From contig DCFT01000087.1 in the NCBI GenBank assembly GCA_002319885.1, positions 102,912-166,911 of the forward strand: 64,000 nt of DNA. Direction: 5' to 3'. The translations under genes and the position numbers were made by a program. The notes below the pieces were generated by a model. That model saw nothing but the letters and a program-made list of their open reading frames with translations. It had not been told where the DNA came from and ran no database searches. Numbering within the stretch: position 1 is the first letter of the stretch; every line of letters begins with the position of its first letter. The stretch is from Bacteroidales bacterium UBA1797 (lineage in GTDB: Bacteria > Bacteroidota > Bacteroidia > Bacteroidales > VadinHA17). This document shows, piece by piece, positions 24,435 to 32,065 of the stretch.

Positions 24435-25680
24435 CCATGGCTGCAATTGTTCCATCAGCCACTGCCGTTGTGATCTGCCTGTATTTTTTGCTTATAACGT
24501 CACCTATTGCATAAATATCAGAGATACTTGTCCGCATATCTTCATCAGATTTTATATATCCCCATTGGTCAAGTTCCAGCTTATCTTTAAACAATTCTAT
24601 GTTGGGTCTCATACCAATAAAAATAAATACCCCGTCGCTCACTAATTTAATTCTCTTTCCGTCGATGAGATTTTCAACCTCAGTAACCATTTTATCTCCG
24701 TCTTTATCAAAAGATCGTGGTTCGCTGTTAAAGATGATATTCATTTTCGGATTGGAAAAAATTTTCTCCTGTGCCTTTTTATTAGCAGTAAATTTATCAA
24801 ACTGATGCACTATTGTCACCTTACTGGCGAAACGGCTTATGAAATCAGATTCCTCAACAGCTGAGTTCCCTCCTCCTATGACAACCACTTCTTTATTATC
24901 AAAATATTTGGCATCACATGTTGCACAGTATGAAATCCCTTTGCCTTTCAGAGCTTTCTCTCCGGAGGCTCCTGTGGTGTTTGGAGTTGTTCCAGTGGCA
25001 ATGACTATTTTTTTTGCCCTTATCGTTTCATATTCATCGATTACTATTTCTTTATTCACAAGATCCACTTTTGTAATATCAACAGCAAACTTATATACCG
25101 TTCCACACATTTTTGTCTGTTCACTCATATTATGTGACAGCAGATAACCTGCCTGTGGCTCTATAAATCCGGGGTAATTCGATACTTCATGAGTTGTTGA
25201 AACCTGTCCCCCCGGCAATGCTATGTCAACAAGAACGGTATTGACTTTTGACTGGCAAAGATATAACCCGGCAGTCAGCCCTCCGGGGCCTGCTCCGAGT
25301 ATTATAACATCAAATTCCGAAACTGAGGGTTTAATTTGAGCTTTAATCTCCTGTTGTCTTTCATCGGGCAACATAAGATCAAGATTATGAATAATATCAC
25401 TCCTTTTTACGCCTCCCGTCAACCTTTCACCAATTTCTTTTCCATCCTTAAAAAACAATAAGGTAGGCGATGACTTCACTCCCATCTTTTCAGCAAGTTC
25501 CCTGTTCTGCTGACGATATATTTTCAGGAATTTAATATCACTTCCATAGATTTTTGAAAGATCCTCAAATTTTGAAGCTAATGCTTCACATGGTGGACAT
25601 TCTGTTGAAAAAAAGTCAAGCACTACTCTGCCCGAATTTAAAACTTCATCACTAAATTCTTTCTCACTTATTTCTTTCAT
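24412..25680 (-). CDS. Thioredoxin-thioredoxin reductase fusion
   Basis: The 422-residue protein begins with a thioredoxin domain (residues 1-105, active site STECPPCEAL). The rest is a complete thioredoxin reductase: LGAGPGGLTAGLYL, the CATC redox centre in SYCATCDAKYF, VIGGGNSAVEESDF and DIYAIGDVISKKYRQITTAV. It would move electrons from NADPH through FAD and CATC to its own thioredoxin. The start at 25680 is chosen because the longer frame to 25713 overlaps the radical SAM gene. It follows that gene by four bases, so it belongs to the peptide/radical SAM operon. Confidence 0.92.
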   Translation of the reverse strand: MKEISEKEFSDEVLNSGRVVLDFFSTECPPCEALASKFEDLSKIYGSDIKFLKIYRQQNRELAEKMGVKSSPTLLFFKDGKEIGERLTGGVKRSDIIHNLDLMLPDERQQEIKAQIKPSVSEFDVIILGAGPGGLTAGLYLCQSKVNTVLVDIALPGGQVSTTHEVSNYPGFIEPQAGYLLSHNMSEQTKMCGTVYKFAVDITKVDLVNKEIVIDEYETIRAKKIVIATGTTPNTTGASGEKALKGKGISYCATCDAKYFDNKEVVVIGGGNSAVEESDFISRFASKVTIVHQFDKFTANKKAQEKIFSNPKMNIIFNSEPRSFDKDGDKMVTEVENLIDGKRIKLVSDGVFIFIGMRPNIELFKDKLELDQWGYIKSDEDMRTSISDIYAIGDVISKKYRQITTAVADGTIAAMAIAKELN

Positions 25681-25684
25681 CGTA

Positions 25685-27061
25685 TTAATTCTGATAGTCT
25701 GATATATGAACATTTATATTATTCTGAGCTTTCCCGTTTTCAAAGTATTCAGAAAAACCAAGCTCCAGTAATTCTGTTATCGGCCTGCAATCGGGAGAGC
25801 AAACCGACCCGTTACTATTCTTCGCAACTGAGCCACAGCCGCCACCACAGGCAAGTTGTAAATTACATTCTCTGCATTCAGGTATTGCAGTTACATCGCG
25901 CGATTCCCACTGGTCGGTTTTTTCCTTGTTAAGGGTTATCAATGGATAGAAACTGCCAAGCGATTCATCTGCTTTACCAACTGTTGCAGTGCAGGAATAA
26001 ATTTGTCCGGTATAATCAAAAGCCCATTCGGTCTTACATGCCGGGCATGAATCAAATAAAGCATCAGGTAAATTTCCGTTTTCAGAAAGAAATTTAGCAA
26101 CTGAATAAGCCGGTTTATAAAATTCCTGTATATGTGGATATTGTTTTGTTAATTCAAATATTTTTTCGAAAAGTGAAACTCTGCTGAATAACTTATCGGG
26201 TGACGACTGGCAATGGTGCAGTTCATAATTACGACCTATCTGAGTCTTGAAATATGGACTTTTTGTCCAACCTTTTTCAATGGCAAAACTTGCCAGATCA
26301 GGAAGGTTATCGATATTTTCCTTATCTATCACCATCCTGAGATTTACAGTTATATTGTTTTGCAAACATGCATCGATCCCTTTGATAATGACAGAAAAAG
26401 TTCCGTTACCATTCTTTAGAAAACGGCGCTTGTCGTGTACTGATTCGGTTCCGTCGAGTGTCACCTGAATTTCGCGGATACTCCTGTTCCTGAATATTTC
26501 AGTATATGCTTCGAGACTATATCCGTTTGTAACAAAACTTATCTCAAGCTTTTCATCTGATGCTTTGTCTAACAGATATTTAATAGCCGATTTCTGCTTC
26601 GGACTGTTTAACAGAGGTTCACCTCCGAAAACGGTAATATATTTATTGCGGCCAGCAAATTCTTTTTTAATGTAACTGAAAAATGAATCAATCACTTCAT
26701 TATTAAGTTCCAATGCAGGATTATTGTATTGATCCTGGTAACAATATGTACATGCAAAATTGCAGCTGTAATTAGTTACGAAGAAAAGCTGGATCTCATC
26801 CTTGCTCCTGGAATCCAGAAAATCGAGATATCTGGTACGGTAGATTTTGTTTTCTTCAGTCTCTTCCGATATATAGCCTTTTGAAATCAGTTCCTCCGCA
26901 AAAGTATTATCTGTTAACAATTCTCCGCTATTAATTGCTTTCAGTTTGTCCGCATCTTCCTTATTAAGAATATCAGCATTTCCTGAAAGAAGGTTGACAA
27001 TGAAATGGTTTTCAGAGTCCCTTATTTTAGAGAAGATATTAAATCTTGAATATTTTAGCAT
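25685..27061 (-). CDS. Radical SAM/SPASM peptide-maturase-like enzyme
   Basis: The 458-residue protein has an N-terminal region resembling peptide-binding parts of maturases (SRFNIFSKIRDSENHFIVNL). The radical SAM motif CNFACTYC lies near residue 98, with GGEP in VFGGEPLLN. A SPASM-type C-terminus (CPACKTEW, YSCTATVG, CRECNLQLACGGGCG, CSPDC) would hold two auxiliary clusters. SPASM enzymes often modify ribosomal peptides. A 34-residue Cys peptide is encoded directly upstream, separated by a stem-loop. I start at 27061 because the longer frame to 27145 runs into that stem-loop. Thioether or other Cys crosslinking is possible; the chemistry is not determinable. Confidence 0.88.
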   Translation of the reverse strand: MLKYSRFNIFSKIRDSENHFIVNLLSGNADILNKEDADKLKAINSGELLTDNTFAEELISKGYISEETEENKIYRTRYLDFLDSRSKDEIQLFFVTNYSCNFACTYCYQDQYNNPALELNNEVIDSFFSYIKKEFAGRNKYITVFGGEPLLNSPKQKSAIKYLLDKASDEKLEISFVTNGYSLEAYTEIFRNRSIREIQVTLDGTESVHDKRRFLKNGNGTFSVIIKGIDACLQNNITVNLRMVIDKENIDNLPDLASFAIEKGWTKSPYFKTQIGRNYELHHCQSSPDKLFSRVSLFEKIFELTKQYPHIQEFYKPAYSVAKFLSENGNLPDALFDSCPACKTEWAFDYTGQIYSCTATVGKADESLGSFYPLITLNKEKTDQWESRDVTAIPECRECNLQLACGGGCGSVAKNSNGSVCSPDCRPITELLELGFSEYFENGKAQNNINVHISDYQN

Positions 27062-27089
27062 AATAAAATTGTGTTCTGACAGGTTTATG

Positions 27090-27159
27090 TGAACCGCACA
27101 TGATTGATTCAGAATTACTTTAATTAGTAGTTCCGGAAGCATCAATCATGCTGGGTTCA
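27090..27159 (-). promoter_or_regulatory. Stem-loop between the peptide gene and the radical SAM gene
   Basis: TGAACCGCACATGATTGAT (27090-27108) and ATCAATCATGCTGGGTTCA (27141-27159) pair over 16 of 19 positions: ten bases, a three-base internal bulge and six bases, with a 32-base loop. It occupies most of the 104-base gap. I read it as an attenuator or RNA-stabilising hairpin that would make the peptide more abundant than the enzyme, as seen in many RiPP operons. Confidence 0.7.
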
Positions 27160-27165
27160 TAATAA

Positions 27166-27270
27166 TTAATCGTGGCAACCGACTATGATCTTAGATGTTT
27201 TAGCGCAGCATTGAGCAGGCTTTGCATTTACTCTCACGTCTTTCTTTTTAATCAAACTTTTCATAATCAT
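27166..27270 (-). CDS. Candidate 34-residue Cys-containing precursor or metal-binding peptide
   Basis: The peptide is MIMKSLIKKKDVRVNAK followed by PAQCCAKTSKIIVGCHD. It begins six bases after the stop of the lipoprotein thioredoxin gene and ends before a stem-loop and a radical SAM/SPASM gene. A basic leader-like half and a core with CC and C separated by nine residues fit a RiPP precursor. Alternatively the three thiols could bind arsenic or a metal, given the ArsM-like gene upstream. The alternative start at 27264 gives 32 residues. It is too short for usual gene callers, and I do not recognise a family. Confidence 0.6.
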   Translation of the reverse strand: MIMKSLIKKKDVRVNAKPAQCCAKTSKIIVGCHD

Positions 27271-27276
27271 CAAAAA

Positions 27277-27738
27277 TTACTTGGTTAATAATATTTCATT
27301 AATTGTTTTTACTAAAATGTCTTTAGAGATATAACCCAGAGTTACTTTAGGCTGACCTTTAACCGGAATATATAATAAAGTAGGAAGATTTGTAATACCC
27401 AGACTTTGTGTAAGTTCTTTTTCCTTATCTGTATTAACTCTAAATACGACTATTTTACCCTTATATTCTTTAGCTACCTCTTCAACCAAAGGGGACAATT
27501 GACGGCATGGAGGACACCAGTCGGCATAAAAATCTATAACAGCCGGCATGTTACCTTCATATTTCCATGTTTTATCCACATCATAATTATATACTACCTT
27601 TTTAAAAGCATCAGCTGTAAGCTGCGACACAGCCTCAGTTCCAGTCGAATCCTTAGCTTCATTCCTGCTGTTTCCTGAAGTACAGTTCAGAAACATCAGC
27701 GGGAAGATAGCCAGGGTAAAGAAAAGTGTCTTTTTCAT
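27277..27738 (-). CDS. Lipoprotein thioredoxin
   Basis: The 153-residue protein starts MKKTLFFTLAIFPLMFLNCTSG, a lipoprotein signal with the lipobox cysteine near residue 19. A thioredoxin domain follows with YADWCPPCRQLSPL as active site and LGITNLPTLLYI for the cis-proline region. It is thus exported and anchored, probably facing the periplasm. The start at 27738 is set by the signal peptide; the open frame to 27834 overlaps the methyltransferase. It is followed after six bases by the small peptide gene. A reductant role in peptide export or maturation is inference. Confidence 0.88.
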   Translation of the reverse strand: MKKTLFFTLAIFPLMFLNCTSGNSRNEAKDSTGTEAVSQLTADAFKKVVYNYDVDKTWKYEGNMPAVIDFYADWCPPCRQLSPLVEEVAKEYKGKIVVFRVNTDKEKELTQSLGITNLPTLLYIPVKGQPKVTLGYISKDILVKTINEILLTK

Positions 27739-27784
27739 TGTATTCTTTTTTATAATATTAATCGCTTTAAACACTAATGTTCGT

Positions 27785-28441
27785 TTAATTATTCTGTCCA
27801 CAGTTACAGGGTCCTGATGGTTTTTTCCCGGCAATTGTCCAGCTTGAAACCATTACCTTCCCCTTCTCATAAGGAGCTGATTCTTCAATAATGCGGATTG
27901 AGGAAAAACCCGCCATTCTCAATTGTTCAAGATATTCCTCACGTGTAACTGACCCTGCCCAACATTCAGCAACAGCAACAGGATCGTTTCTATATTCCTC
28001 AGGAACAGGATCGGAGGAGTAAATATCACTTACAACAAATCGTCCCCCCTTTTTAAGAATTCTGAATACTTCATTCCACACTGCCAGTTTATCTGATGCG
28101 TGGTTAATTGTACAATTTGATATGACCAGGTCAGCAACATTATCATCCAGTTTAATTTTTTCAAGTGTGCTTTGAATGAATTCAGTATTTGTTATCCCCA
28201 GGCGATTGGCAGTACTGTTAGCCTTTTGTATCATCCCGTCTGATATATCAATACCGTATGCAAAACCATTATTCCCGACATTTTCAGCCAGTCTTAATAC
28301 ATCAGTGCCTCTCCCGCTTCCAAGATCTACGCATATCTCCCCCGGTAAAGCCTCAGAATAGTTTATTGCCCCACCACAGGAAAGGCAGCATGTTGTTTCT
28401 GCCAGTTCGCTGTAACGTTTGTTTATTTCAGTAAAAGTCAT
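27785..28441 (-). CDS. ArsM-like SAM-dependent methyltransferase
   Basis: The 218-residue protein has ICVDLGSGRGTDVLRLAENV (motif I), GIDISDGMIQKANSTANRLG, DLVISNCTINHASDKLAVWNEVFRILKKGG and GSVTREEYLEQLRMAGF, typical of arsenite methyltransferase-type proteins. It is shorter than ArsM proper. Cysteines lie at the start (TCCLSCGG), in NCTINH, in ECWAG and at the tail (PCNCGQNN), and could hold arsenite. It is the second gene of the minus-strand operon, after the DUF6132 gene. A substrate other than arsenic is possible. Confidence 0.75.
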   Translation of the reverse strand: MTFTEINKRYSELAETTCCLSCGGAINYSEALPGEICVDLGSGRGTDVLRLAENVGNNGFAYGIDISDGMIQKANSTANRLGITNTEFIQSTLEKIKLDDNVADLVISNCTINHASDKLAVWNEVFRILKKGGRFVVSDIYSSDPVPEEYRNDPVAVAECWAGSVTREEYLEQLRMAGFSSIRIIEESAPYEKGKVMVSSWTIAGKKPSGPCNCGQNN

Positions 28442-28486
28442 TTTATAATTGGTAAAGTGAATGGATATTATTTAATATTTTACAGA

Positions 28487-28726
28487 TCAGCATTTTGTAC
28501 ATGGTCCACTTGTTATAAGGTAACCTGCTAATCCTCCAAAAATAATAGTACTGTATGAATGGCTTGTAATTATACAGGTGCCGGAGGAACAACCTACAAA
28601 ATGATAATATAAAAATCCGGCAATGCCTCCGGTTACTACTCCCAAAAATGGTTTCCAGAAATCCCTGGATCTTAAAAACTCTTTTATGCTTCTCGGCTTT
28701 GTTGAAGTATTACAGTTATTTTCCAT
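28487..28726 (-). CDS. DUF6132-like small membrane protein
   Basis: The 79-residue protein has two glycine-rich membrane segments (FLGVVTGGIAGFLYYHFVG and STIIFGGLAGYLITSG) with cysteines in between (GCSSGTCIITS) and at the end (GPCTKC). It fits the DUF6132/YtpI-like small membrane family often annotated near thiol and metal-resistance genes. It is the first gene of the minus-strand set and shares the strand with the ArsM-like gene 45 bases downstream. Function unknown. Confidence 0.65.
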   Translation of the reverse strand: MENNCNTSTKPRSIKEFLRSRDFWKPFLGVVTGGIAGFLYYHFVGCSSGTCIITSHSYSTIIFGGLAGYLITSGPCTKC

Positions 28727-28833
28727 TTATATACGTATATATCTATTTAAATAATTTCGGTGCAAATATAAATACAAAATTGAATAAATCGTAATGATAT
28801 CACTTGAATCTTTTTAATATCACTATTTTAATT

Positions 28834-28841
28834 TACCTTTG
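28834..28841 (+). promoter_or_regulatory. -7 box TACCTTTG of the zinc-ribbon gene
   Basis: TACCTTTG matches the Bacteroidota TAnnTTTG -7 consensus and lies 18 bases upstream of the ATG at 28860. This argues against the earlier start at 28839. Confidence 0.6.
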
Positions 28842-28859
28842 CAGCAAAACAAATTGAAA

Positions 28860-29294
28860 ATGAATGCCATTTTCAAAAAAGAACTAAGTTCAGACCAGCT
28901 TAAAGAACTGTTCCAAAATGATGATAAATGCCTTGAATTCCTTGCGGACCTAAAGGAGAGTGAGGGATTTATATGCCGGAAATGTGGCAACACTAACTAT
29001 TGTTCTGGCAAATCTCCTCATTCAAGACGTTGTACAAAGTGCAAAACAGAAGAATCTGCAACAACCGGTACCATTTTTCATAACTGTAAGTTCCCTGTAT
29101 CCAAGGCATTTTACATTGCTTACAATGTATGTAAAGGCAAAGAAGATCTTTCGTCTTATGAATTTGCCCGTCGTTTGTCTTTAAGGCAGATGACATGTTG
29201 GAATTTTAAAACAAAAATCCAACATGCTCTGCAACAAATGGACACTCTCAGCGATGGTGAAAAGTTATCCATCAATAAAATATTAACAAGCTGA
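28860..29294 (+). CDS. IS1595-type transposase zinc-ribbon protein (N-terminal part only)
   Basis: The 144-residue protein has a zinc ribbon (CRKCGNTNYC ... CTKCKTEESATTGTIFHNC) and a helical segment KAFYIAYNVCKGKEDLSSYEFARRLSLRQMTCWNF. This is the N-terminal unit of IS1595/ISXO2-like transposases. Those proteins usually run to about 300 residues with a DDE-type catalytic domain, which is missing here. Stop-to-stop it looks intact, with a good promoter, so it may be a domesticated DNA-binding remnant rather than debris. No terminal inverted repeats are visible. Confidence 0.75.
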   Translation: MNAIFKKELSSDQLKELFQNDDKCLEFLADLKESEGFICRKCGNTNYCSGKSPHSRRCTKCKTEESATTGTIFHNCKFPVSKAFYIAYNVCKGKEDLSSYEFARRLSLRQMTCWNFKTKIQHALQQMDTLSDGEKLSINKILTS

Positions 29295-29328
29295 GATTAT
29301 CTAAAACATCTTCTTTATTAGTTTGCCA

Positions 29329-29532
29329 TTATTCCTTTTTCTTTGTGCTTATGGAGAATGGAAAATAAAGCGGACAGAAACTTAAAATACTTGTGACTAC
29401 AAAAATTGCAGACAACGCAAGCAATACAATGGCCAGTACTCCTGATATTACGTGTGTAAAATAAAGTACAACAACCACGACAGCAACCAGTAGTCTGATC
29501 ACTTTGTCAACTGTTCCCATGTTTTTTTTCAT
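29329..29532 (-). CDS. DUF2892 (YgaP-like) small membrane protein
   Basis: The 67-residue protein has KNMGTVDKVIRLLVAVVVVV then LAIVLLALSAIFVVTSILSFCPLYFPFSI, the DUF2892 pattern of two membrane helices with a conserved CPLY motif. These proteins often accompany sulfur-transfer or thioredoxin genes. Here a thioredoxin gene is upstream on the same strand. Function unknown. Confidence 0.85.
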   Translation of the reverse strand: MKKNMGTVDKVIRLLVAVVVVVLYFTHVISGVLAIVLLALSAIFVVTSILSFCPLYFPFSISTKKKE

Positions 29533-29643
29533 TTTTGATTTTTTAAAATTTATAAATTAAATTAGAGATTCCTGATTATAATAATTGCACTATTACCTGA
29601 TTTTAGTATCCTATTATTTCACCATACTCCGTTTGTGCTTCAT

Positions 29644-29946
29644 TCAATGTGAAAGAGGCGTTAAGATTTCATATAATTGACTTTTACTGGCCACTCCCGA
29701 TTGTCTCCAGACCGGTTTCCCCTCTTTAAATATTATCAGAGTAGGAACACTTTGAATATTATATCGCATAGCTATTTGGTTGTTCTGGTCAACATCAATC
29801 TTTATAACTTTCACATTATCACCAAGCTTGGCAGCAACTTCTTTTAGAATAGGTGTCTGCATTTTACATGGGGCACACCATACTGCATGAAAATCAACAA
29901 TTACAGGTTTGTTATCACTTATTATCGATTCAAAATTTCCTTTCAT
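29644..29946 (-). CDS. trxA: Thioredoxin
   Basis: The 100-residue protein has the classical fold: IVDFHAVWCAPCKMQTPIL with WCAPC active site near residue 23, IDVDQNNQIAMRYNIQSVPTLIIFKEG with the cis-proline, and a final KSQLYEIL. It is a cytoplasmic dithiol carrier. It shares the strand with the DUF2892 gene and is divergent from a Crp/Fnr regulator, 188 bases apart, so it may be controlled by it. Confidence 0.92.
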   Translation of the reverse strand: MKGNFESIISDNKPVIVDFHAVWCAPCKMQTPILKEVAAKLGDNVKVIKIDVDQNNQIAMRYNIQSVPTLIIFKEGKPVWRQSGVASKSQLYEILTPLSH

Positions 29947-30117
29947 TATAACCTCCCAATCCTGATATATAATCTATTACTAAATTATTCCCGCTAATTA
30001 TTAAAACATAAACTCATTGTGCAAAAATAGCTTATAATGAGTCATAAAAAGGAAAATTGATTGTACAGCATGACAAGTAACAGATTGAATAAGGACAACT
30101 TTTTTCTTGATTTAAGT

Positions 30118-30125
30118 TAACTTTG
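30118..30125 (+). promoter_or_regulatory. -7 box TAACTTTG of the Crp/Fnr gene
   Basis: TAACTTTG fits the TAnnTTTG consensus and lies ten bases before the ATG at 30135. The close spacing makes 30150 the other likely start. Confidence 0.55.
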
Positions 30126-30134
30126 CATCTTTTA

Positions 30135-30845
30135 ATGAATATTGATACCATGAAAACCATTCTAGAAACTGATAGTGATTTTATTTGTGATATCCAGGCT
30201 CCATGCTTTCAGATGCTTTCTCCGGAAGAAGCTGAACTGGTGAGGGCAAGCAAAACCCAGGTACTTTTCCGGAAAGATGATAATCTGACAAAACAGGGAG
30301 CATTTGCTTCATATGTATTATTTATGATTGATGGTCTGGCAAAACAATATCTTGAGGGTGATGTAACAAAGAGCTACAATCTGAGAATAATAAGGCAGGG
30401 TGAATTTGTCGGGCTTTCAGCAGTATTTTCTGAAAATACCTTTAACTATTCTTCAGTTGCTCTTACAGATTGCCATGTATTCCTGGTTGAAAAAGAAGCT
30501 ATTTCCAAAGTTGTCAAAAAGAATGGGATGTTCGGATTCAGTATTATAAAAAGATATTGCGAACAAAATACCAACCTGATTAACACCGTCCGTAACCTGA
30601 TGTACAAGCAGATGAATGGACGGATGGCCGACACTTTGTTATATATCGACAGTTTAAAAGCAGAAAAGGCTGAAATATTTCAACTTCTCTCCAGGAAGGA
30701 CCTCGCCGATTTTGCAGGGATTTCAACTGAAAGTGCCGTCAAACTTCTCAAGATATTTGAGAAAGACGGATTGATCAAACTGCATGAAAAGGATATAAAA
30801 ATAGTTAAACACGACGCCTTAGTGGAGATAAGCCGTAAAGGGTGA
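30135..30845 (+). CDS. Crp/Fnr-family transcription regulator
   Basis: The protein of about 236 residues has a cyclic-nucleotide-binding-type beta barrel (residues 25-140, GAFASYVLFMIDGLAKQYLEG, RQGEFVGLSAVFSE) and a C-terminal winged helix (SRKDLADFAGISTESAVKLLKIFEKDGLI). It has cysteines near the start (FICDIQAPCFQ), but not the four of classical FNR. Its divergent neighbours, thioredoxin and DUF2892, are plausible targets. The effector is unknown. The start is set by the -7 box. Confidence 0.88.
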   Translation: MNIDTMKTILETDSDFICDIQAPCFQMLSPEEAELVRASKTQVLFRKDDNLTKQGAFASYVLFMIDGLAKQYLEGDVTKSYNLRIIRQGEFVGLSAVFSENTFNYSSVALTDCHVFLVEKEAISKVVKKNGMFGFSIIKRYCEQNTNLINTVRNLMYKQMNGRMADTLLYIDSLKAEKAEIFQLLSRKDLADFAGISTESAVKLLKIFEKDGLIKLHEKDIKIVKHDALVEISRKG

Positions 30846-30848
30846 TAT

Positions 30849-31751
30849 TCAGATAATCAGTAATTTGAATCCCAGAATATTAACGAGTTTCTGCCCCGGA
30901 CAGAAGATCTGGTAAGCTGTCGGCCATACTTTTACCAGATAGCGGTCCTGAGCTTCACGTAACCTTATCACCAACTCATTCAAAGCAGGAGGGTTTGTAT
31001 TATCTTTGTAATTATACTCAAGGTTTTTTATAATCTGACTTATGTCATTAAATTTTCCTAGATTCTGGGTCATGCTGTCAAGCTTTCTTTCAAGAGTCTT
31101 CACTAATGAAGGATTTAAAGGCTTGAAAATATAAAGCTGGTACAGAAAATCCTTTGTTTTTTTTCTTAATTCATGTAGCTTTTCCGGTTTAGGATTATTT
31201 CTGCAGACCAGATAAAGATCAACAACCATGTTATATGTTGACTCCAGCTCTTTCAGAAGAAGCTGTGGATTCATCATTTTCATAGCTTGAAACCTGATCC
31301 TGTAACTTGTCTTATTTAAATGATAATAAATCTGTTCCAGAGCTGTTTTTAGTTCTTCCGAAGGTTCAGTTAACGGCTGATGCTTCTCAAGCATTAAAGT
31401 AAGTGTTACATTTTCCCGTAACTGTAAAAATATATCAGGATACCTTTTCCTTAACTCTTTAAGTATTTTTCGCTGAACTGATGTTTCCCTCCATGAACAC
31501 ATTATTCTTCCAACTTCCCTGAGAGAAGCTATATCTCTGTCGCAATATGCATTTTCAAGCTGAGGAACAACAAGTTTCAATACCGATCGTGATTTTTTCA
31601 TCAAAACACGTACGTCATGAACTGTTCTTTCATCAGGAAAGGCTGATTTCTTCAGTAATGCCTGCGATTCCCTGATATATCCGGACAGAGCTGGTTTGAT
31701 CTCTCTCAATTTCACATAATCCAGTTCCATAGATTTTATATAACTTGTCAA
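30849..31751 (-). CDS. CHAD domain protein
   Basis: The 300-residue protein is helical with conserved His/Arg/Lys pairs: ERTVHDVRVLMKKSRSVLKL, YRIRFQAMK, EKLHELRKKTKDFLYQLYIF, as in CHAD (conserved histidine alpha-helical) domains. These bind polyphosphate, often on granules. The genes for phosphofructokinase, SixA and polyphosphate kinase follow on the other strand, which strongly supports a polyphosphate link. It converges on the Crp/Fnr gene end with only three bases between. Confidence 0.88.
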   Translation of the reverse strand: MTSYIKSMELDYVKLREIKPALSGYIRESQALLKKSAFPDERTVHDVRVLMKKSRSVLKLVVPQLENAYCDRDIASLREVGRIMCSWRETSVQRKILKELRKRYPDIFLQLRENVTLTLMLEKHQPLTEPSEELKTALEQIYYHLNKTSYRIRFQAMKMMNPQLLLKELESTYNMVVDLYLVCRNNPKPEKLHELRKKTKDFLYQLYIFKPLNPSLVKTLERKLDSMTQNLGKFNDISQIIKNLEYNYKDNTNPPALNELVIRLREAQDRYLVKVWPTAYQIFCPGQKLVNILGFKLLII

Positions 31752-31877
31752 AACGTCAGATAAATTTATGCAATTTAAGCAATACCGACAAGGAATCTGA
31801 TATATTCATAAGTCGGCAATAATCTAACTCTGCTTAGTTCTGTGCCTGGAGCTATTGAAAAGTCGAAATCCATTAAC

Positions 31878-31938
31878 CCTGCCTACCCTGCCTACCCTGC
31901 CTACCGTGCAGGCAGGTGGCAGGCAGGCGGCAGGCAGG
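31878..31938. repeat. Tandem CCTGCCTAC and GCAGGCAGG repeat forming a large hairpin
   Basis: Three copies of CCTGCCTAC (31878-31904) are followed by three GCAGGCAGG-type units (31908-31938) in the opposite sense. The whole forms a multi-register hairpin. It sits in the 314-base region between the CHAD and phosphofructokinase genes. A shorter relative lies at 1025-1044. Confidence 0.8.
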
Positions 31939-32031
31939 TTTGTGGTTAAATAGGGTTTTTTCTAAAATAATGATGCAGAAGGAATCAAATATTTGTAACA
32001 ATATATTAACCTTAATCTACTCATAAAGAGT

Positions 32032-32039
32032 TAAATTTG
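32032..32039 (+). promoter_or_regulatory. -7 box TAAATTTG of the phosphofructokinase gene
   Basis: TAAATTTG matches the Bacteroidota consensus and lies 26 bases before the ATG at 32066. This supports that start over 32042. Confidence 0.55.
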
Positions 32040-32065
32040 TTTTGAACTTAATTTACAGGTATAAT

